Assembly (NCBI GenBank): GCA_030549495.1
Contig: JAUIRK010000144.1
Location: 248,001 to 312,000, forward strand
DNA length: 64,000 nucleotides
Direction of reading: 5' to 3'
Origin: Nectonema munidae
Taxonomy: Eukaryota > Nematomorpha > Nectonematoida > Nectonematidae
The position numbers and the translations under genes are program-made. Below the pieces are notes generated by a model. The model worked only from the letters and a program-made list of their open reading frames with translations, had not been told where the DNA came from and did not search any database. Of this stretch, positions 58,616-64,000 are shown piece by piece (the first letter of the stretch is position 1; the number at the start of each line of letters is the position of its first letter).

Positions 58616-59247
58616 CAGCACAGTATGCATTCTTATTAATGGTGAAAAAATCGTGCATCATAGTTTGTTTTTGGCTTTTAATCTTTACATTGTCGACAAA
58701 ATTTTCAAGTATAGTCGGATGTGAGAACATTTCATTAGAGATATAATGATATTGTAAAAATTGTCTTAGTTTAGTACAAAAATCTTGTGCAGCAGAAGAC
58801 GAGTGGGGCAGAGTTAGAATCTTCGTCACCGCTCTTAGTGTGTTTGCCTGTGATCGTCTTCACAATATTCTTGTCTGTTACTTGTTCTGTTGTTACGATG
58901 TCTTGGTCAATGGAGACGAAATCAGTAGATGAGACTGGGAAGTCGACTCCCGCATCAGTGGCTCGTCGGACAAGTTCGGTCAGTGTTATGCGGTCTACAG
59001 AATCATCATCCGCGGAAGAGTGGGTCGAGTTAGTGAAACCAGCGTGCTTGAATCAGCTGGCAATGGTACTGGGTGTGACTGAAGACCAGGCCCGTTGCAA
59101 CCGAATATTCTACATATCCGACTTTGAATTAACTGGAGCTTTTTACTACTGGTTTTGAAACTATGGCTTTGGGGCCAGGACTTGGAAAAAACTTTAACAC
59201 ATCCTAATGTTTGACTTACCTGACTTCGAAACATCTCGATTTTACTG
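58616..59247 (-). mobile_element. Tigger/pogo-like element, internally shortened
   Basis: The right edge reads inward CAGTAAAATCGAGATGTTTC, followed outside by TA, as in Tigger-type elements. On the minus strand the frame FKHAGFTNSTHSSADDDSVD and a later part DFCTKLRQFLQYHYISNEMF, then KSQKQTMMHDFF, match the C-terminal region of Tigger transposases, where FxHAGF and a final TDFF-like end are typical. The terminal repeat lies only about 150 bases from this C-terminal part, so most of the gene was deleted. It is richer in G+C than the surroundings. Confidence 0.65.
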
Positions 59248-59439
59248 TATATTAGAAATTTAATGTAAAAAATTGTTTAAATATGATAAAAAAGAACCAA
59301 ATGTTTTAAATAACCTTTTAACAACTTCATTAATAACAACCGTGTAGTTTATGCTTATTTTTAAAAGCGTCACCCCCCTCCTCATCATATACGCTTCTGT
59401 ATATATTTTTTTTCCAGCCACAAAATTCTTTTTTTTTTT

Positions 59440-60045
59440 AAATATTTTTTTGGAATTAATTGCATCAACATATAAGTATTAATTTTTATGTTAGTAAAAA
59501 ATTTAAGTTTTATATTTTTAGAAAAATTCATTCATTTATATACTTTACTTATTGAAAATGCGATGCAAAAGTTTTCGACCAATTAACCTTATTCATGTAA
59601 ATTTTTTTTTATATATAAAAAAAATTCAAAATTTTCACATTTTTTATTAATAAATTTTATAAAATCCTCTGATTTTACTATAAAATCTTTTGTTTACTTG
59701 AGTTTTTTTCATTTGATTATATTTATGCCTTTAATAGCATTAGAATTAAGGCCTAAAGTCTGAACAAATAGAAGTCAAAGAGTTATAGCTAAATTGTCTT
59801 GATTATCTTGAAGTACTATTTCTTAACACTTGAAATTTAAAAGTACAAGAACTATTGCAAATAAGCCAAAAATCAGTTCAGGCATTTCGTAATCAAGTCA
59901 TTTCGCGTTAAAAAACTTGGTACTAAACGTTTAAAACTAGGAACGAAATGTCTTGGGTACGAAATCTCCTGCACTGAAATATTTGAATGTGCACAAAAAG
60001 GTATTCTTACCAAAAAATTTGAAAAGTTGCATTGCAAAAGAAAAC
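59440..60045 (+). mobile_element. Second, partial copy of the mariner-like element
   Basis: Colinear with 42290-42790: both share AATATAAGTATTAATTTTTA-like sequence, AAAAGTTTTCGACCAATTAA and the GAACTATTGCAAATAAG block. The ends are not preserved. Confidence 0.65.
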
Positions 60046-60144
60046 TAAATATGGAGTATGTTTGTTATGCTAAAAAATCATGAAAGATCGCGTATCTTAT
60101 TTTTATTCTCTCTGGTGTTTTAAAGCGTTGAATCATTTGTTTAG

Positions 60145-60240
60145 TGCAACGATTGCAAAAGATGTTTCACTCAAAGCAAATCTTTATCGCGACACATAAA
60201 AACGCAGCACACGAAAGTAACTCAAAGACAAGTAATTTAA
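60145..60240 (+). CDS. C2H2 zinc-finger exon 9, probably terminal
   Basis: The acceptor TTTGTTTAG precedes 60145. It encodes CNDCKRCFTQSKSLSRHIKT then QHTKVTQRQ: C-x2-C-x12-H-x4-H, unlike the x3 spacing of the others, and with no TGEKPY linker, as expected of a last finger. Helix positions -1, 2, 3 and 6 are Q, K, S and R. Reading on gives Val-Ile and TAA at 60238-60240. A donor-like GTAATT also occurs at 60232 in phase 0, so a further exon cannot be excluded. Confidence 0.8.
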   Translation, partial: CNDCKRCFTQSKSLSRHIKTQHTKVTQRQVI

Positions 60241-61034
60241 TGTATTTATTTCTTCATTTTTTACTGATGTGTACGTAGGCGTATTTAGCGGAGATTCTAA
60301 GGAGCTGTGCCCGCCCCTCGCAAAATTTAGCTGCCTCCCATGTTAGAACTTCTAAACCGCTATGGGCGGATCAGTTAACGAAAAATGGCAAAGTTTTATT
60401 GAAAATATATGTATTTCTAATTCTTCATCCTCTTTGATTACATTTGCAATGTTTCCATGAGCAATGTCAAAAAGATCGTACACTCGATCTACAAAAATTT
60501 CTCTTATAATTTTATGGCGATTGTTTTTTCAAAGTTTCAATGATTATTTAAAAAATCCTTTAACTTCTTCATGACGCAATGTTTTTGTTGAGGTGGAATA
60601 CTAGCTCCAATAACAACAACAACAACAGATACATATAAACTTAAGCACGTTTCATTTTCAATTTTAATATTTTGTGTCAGCGTAGAAAATAACCAACTAC
60701 CTCTCTATGATACTGTCAATCAAATTTATTGATTTAGAGTAGCTGTTTTTACGATTTATGCTGTATCAATAAACAATCATTAATATAAGTGTGTATTTTT
60801 TGTGTGTAATAAAGAAAACGAGTGATATTCCAATAAAACAGTGTAACAGTTACTTGAACTACTGGACAGAGCTTTAAAGCACAATTTTTTATACTCATGA
60901 CATTTTTTAAACAAAGTTTATATGCCTTTGATTTTTGGGCTTAATAAGTAGATAAACCTTTTTATACCGAGTGGAGTCAATTGACCACGCGTAAGAAAAC
61001 AGCAAAAACATGTAAAAAAACTTTATCTATAAAA
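60241..61034. other. 3' flank, no recognised gene
   Basis: A short (AAC)n run lies near 60612. Near 60975 the palindrome GGAGTCAATTGACC occurs, possibly the subterminal site of piggyBac element 3. Confidence 0.4.
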
Positions 61035-62290
61035 CTATAAGCAGTATTCACCAACCAATTTTGAACATGTTCCACAAACTACTTTTTTGCTGCTTCTGAA
61101 TGCATTTTTACTTTTGTTACTTTTACAAACAGAACATTTTAATCTCTTTCTCGTTCGGCCTTGATTTTCATTCTGCTTTTCATATCTTTTTCTTGCAGCT
61201 AATTTTTCTTCCTCTCTCCTCTCTTTGCAAAGTTGTTCCCCCAGTGTAATTAGAAACGATCTTCTATTATCAGTATAAATGCCAACATCTTTACACATAA
61301 TGCAGGTATTCAAACAGACTAAATCCAACAAATTGAAGAAAACAGTTAGTCGTAGATTTAGTTGAAAAATATCGTAGTTTTCAGTTGGCGCGATCAACAC
61401 GTTCTTTTTGACTTTTGTAGTACAGAATAGTGTTCGGCTTTTTTCGAGTTTTCTTCTTCGATCTCAGGTTTATCATGCATTGAAGAAAGAAGATAAAGAG
61501 ACTTATTTTTTTATGGAGCAAAAAATTTCCCTCTTCAGTGAAAGCAAAAACTCTTTGATGCAAAGGAACTGAGTTTGACATTTTTATAAAAGTTGGGATT
61601 TCTTTTTTGTTAGATTTTACGTTTTCAACAAAAGTGCATCTTTCTTTGTGAAGTTTTTTTGCCAACTCTAAAGAAGTAAAGTAGTTGTTGGAAGTGACGT
61701 TCATTCCAGTTTTGGAATAAGCTCTCATCAACCGCAAAATAACATGCTCTCCAAGATTTTTGTGCACTCTATCTTCTTTCCCTACATAGGAAATGGACCT
61801 AAGAACTAAAAAACCTAAGAACTAAATTTTTGAGACGTGTATTGAATGAAAGTGTGCCTTGTTTCACAAGCAAACAGTTGTTTTTCAACTGTTACCTCCC
61901 CAAAAGGACAAAAAGCCTTTCCAAAGTTTTCATTCACACTTTCCCATATATCTCTGATCGCTGCAAACTTATCATTCTGTTCTCTTGCTCTTCTTGAAGA
62001 TTTATCGTCAAATCTCAAAAACTTTTGTATGCCTTGAAATTTGTTTTTTGGCATTGTTTCATTGAAAATACTTCTGCAATAATTTTTAAACCAAAAAGAA
62101 TTTAAGGGCTCATTTTTTCCTTTTAGTATTCCTCCTAAAATAGAGAGACCAAAATAACGCACACAGATCCGATCATTTTCTTTCATATCAAAATTCTCAT
62201 CATTTTTATTTTTGACTTCTTTTATAGTAAAGTTCAGTATACTTGAAATTGTTTGAAGACCAATAAGTTGAAAAAAGACATCTAAAATGT
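61035..62290 (-). pseudogene. piggyBac transposase 3, damaged
   Basis: On the minus strand: YFGLSILGGILKGKNEPLNS, KFQGIQKFLRFDDKSSRRAR, NDKFAAIRDIWESVNENFGK, VTVEKQLFACETRHTFIQY, then HKNLGEHVILRLMRAYSKTG, MNVTSNNYFTSLELAKKLHK, NLLDLVCLNTCIMCKDVGIY and the Cys-rich tail CSVCKSNKSKNAF. The region between 61815 and 61767 lacks the block with the first catalytic Asp and holds a short direct repeat (AGTTCTTAGGT), a deletion scar. The GVD block with the third Asp is also disturbed (GERVDRAN-like). Element ends are not certain. It is unlike elements 1 and 2 in sequence. Confidence 0.82.
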
Positions 62291-62338
62291 TGTGTATTGA
62301 TTAAATAAACTTCTTTGTGCCTCCTTTAGTTCTTGGAA

Positions 62339-62420
62339 CAGAGGTCCCCAAACTACGGCCCGCGGGCCATATCCGGCCTGCGAAGTAAGTTTATCTAGCC
62401 GCAAGCTAAATTTTTATAAT
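62339..62420 (+). mobile_element. hAT-like terminal fragment
   Basis: CAGAGGTCCCCAAACTACGG with CCCGCGGGCCATATCCGGCC is a typical hAT end. The partner end is not seen. Confidence 0.5.
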
Positions 62421-62689
62421 GAAAGGTGTTACTTACAAAAGATATATTTTTGAGAAATATTGTGTTCATTTCCACTTTTTACATATCCTCAGTGTATCAA
62501 CTGTGTCACATCGAGGGGAAAAACATCTAAAGGTTGCTTTATTTTGTTTTAAACAAGTATTTATAGGAATTTCATGATGCCTGTGTTTTTTAACTTAGTT
62601 TTTTTAGATTCAAGAAAATTTTGGTCACTCCTGCTTTACACCATTCTCTTCGACCCTTACTTGAAAATAAAATTTCTGAGGATAAAGAA

Positions 62690-62832
62690 ATTGTATATCA
62701 GAATTTGTTGAAAAAGAAGTAACTGAAGGAGAAGAGTATCAAGACATATTTTCATCATCAGAAGATGAATGTGAACCCGTCTCACAAACCAAAGAATCAA
62801 GAAATTCACGAGCGTTCATTGAAAAGAAATAA
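62690..62832 (+). pseudogene. Acidic N-terminus-like fragment
   Basis: The frame EFVEKEVTEGEEYQDIFSSS then EDECEPVSQTKE resembles the acidic N-termini of piggyBac-type transposases, but it is on the + strand and has no following core. Weak call. Confidence 0.25.
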
Positions 62833-63203
62833 AACTAGAAGCGAGTGTGAGGAAAGAATGAAAGTATTTAGCAGTTTTCCGATGCTGTTGTTATAAATTG
62901 ACAGAAAGATGATTTATTACGCAGACATAGACACGTGGAGATAAATCCAGATATCAAATTCATCAAGATTTGTGCAGCTATTTCATGAGTGATAGCTGAG
63001 CTGCATGTGTTCATCGGATACGAATGAAATACAACTAATATAACCAATTTTATAAATAAAGATTTTTTGTGTTGTACAACAACCCTAATTCGTATTTGTA
63101 TGTATAAAAAACGTGATAATATTTTTCCTTGTAATCCTAGGGTTACAGATTTTTCGTGAATAAAAAATTTCGATAGAAAGTTAATAAATTTTAAATAGCA
63201 CAT

Positions 63204-63572
63204 TTGGGCTTAGTTTTAAGGACATTTTTTCGTGCGATTAGTTTTTTCATTCGTGGAAAATAAATTACACAATTTTTTCTAACGCTTGGAAAAATATTTT
63301 TTTTTGACATATTTGCTCAAATCGCCTCCAAATTTATGGCTAGAATTAGATAATGTCATTTTTAAAACATATTTTCAAAAAGTGAAACTTTCCATTTTAT
63401 TGACTCCGGCATTACCTGCAATAAATTAAAATAAAATTATAAATTTATTGCATTCTCCAATATTGCTCTTCTTTTTTTTTAACCAAATTGCCAGAGCTAA
63501 CAAAATTAAAAAGTTTTACTTTTTGAAAATATGTCTTAAAGATGTCATTATCTAACCCTAACCCTAAGCCCA
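63204..63572. repeat. Inverted-repeat element (MITE-like)
   Basis: Outer ends TTGGGCTTAG and CTAAGCCCAA, inner pair TTAGATAATGTCATTTTTAA and its inverse near 63540, and ACATATTTTCAAAAAGT with its inverse near 63515. No coding frame. Confidence 0.6.
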
Positions 63573-63699
63573 AAAAACTTTTTTTTTTCTAATACTTCTT
63601 TATAGTATAATTATAATATGATAGGGTTATGAATGTCTTTATTCTTTTGACGGTTAGAAAGATTATACTAGATAAAAGTATAAAGGGTTGTCTCCCGTA

Positions 63700-63775
63700 T
63701 CCAACCTCTTGTGGTTATGGAAGATATCAGAGGTCTGGCAAGACCTCCGGGGAGACAACTTGCCAGACCTTATTA
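63700..63775 (-). repeat. Hairpin repeat (copy 2)
   Basis: AGGTCTGGCAAG and CTTGCCAGACCT form a perfect 12-bp stem around a loop TTGTCTCCCCGGAGGT (minus strand). The same core lies at 12240-12280. Confidence 0.65.
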
Positions 63776-64000
63776 TATATTTAATATAAATCGTAAAATG
63801 GTAACATTTTGGCAATTGTGAAGTTGGAAAAGTATCACGAAATATTTGGGTGAACTACCCGATTTATCTTCTTCAGTCTTCACAAGTGAGCATTGCCAAT
63901 GCAGTTATAAAAAAAATAGTGCTTCTATTTTTATTTTAAATATATTTATAAATTTTGTATTTTAAGGAAAGTGTTTGCAATTAGCTTCACTCCAAAAGAA

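Noticed and set aside
63557-63576. Telomere-like CTAACCCTAACCCTAAGCCC
   Set aside because: Only about two and a half units, inside an inverted-repeat element; chance or element end rather than a telomere.

Overview
The window is AT-rich eukaryotic DNA with long introns, single-finger zinc-finger exons, LINE fragments, tRNA-derived SINEs and many DNA transposons. This points to an invertebrate animal; the sequence does not tell me which phylum. No operons, bacterial genes, CRISPR arrays or intact RNA genes are visible, and I recognised no retrovirus, LTR element or Polinton.

Host coding content is sparse and all on the + strand. (1) Two exons of exactly 186 nt (5546-5731 and 14465-14650), both phase 0 at each end, encode the same unnamed 62-residue module; they align without gaps, with 20 of 62 residues identical. 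(2) A short intron (6457-6540) joins two small coding blocks ending at a stop (6704-6706). (3) A C2H2 zinc-finger gene covers about 35.6-60.2 kb, probably with a basic exon at 28963-29017. It has nine fingers, one per exon. Each exon starts exactly at the first cysteine codon after a TTTAG acceptor. The first eight are exactly 84 nt (28 codons) and phase 0-0. The ninth is 87 nt to its donor, or runs three codons further to a stop. Introns run from about 0.45 to 7.4 kb and are packed with transposons.

The rest is mostly mobile DNA. 1.1-5.0 kb: a DNA transposon with CACTA-type ends, TGTCAAC subterminal repeats and a four-exon damaged transposase. 8.07-9.56 kb: a near-perfect inverted repeat with arms of about 0.7 kb that carry 28-bp tandem units. 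10.0-11.7 kb: tandem repeats with periods near 263 and 335 bp. 18.0-25.4 kb: a minus-strand LINE split by a 3.9-kb TTAA-flanked element that itself holds two satellite arrays; a relic of that element lies at 16.1-17.9 kb. 25.4-26.5 kb: the RNase H end of a second LINE. 29.7-31.2 kb: a cluster of TTAA MITEs. 31.3-32.8 kb: a Charlie-like hAT. 32.9-35.3, 37.1-39.3 and 61.0-62.3 kb: three piggyBac-like elements, all damaged. 39.4-42.1 kb: a hAT carrying a TTAA element that carries another TIR element. 42.2-43.1 kb: a mariner-like element. 43.3-44.0 kb: a LINE fragment hit twice by the same MITE family. 58.6-59.2 kb: a shortened Tigger-like element.

A common thread is TTAA-targeting (piggyBac-like) transposition: at least seventeen TTAA MITEs plus five longer TTAA elements. 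Several families carry their own short near-perfect palindrome just inside one end, which may be the transposase recognition site.
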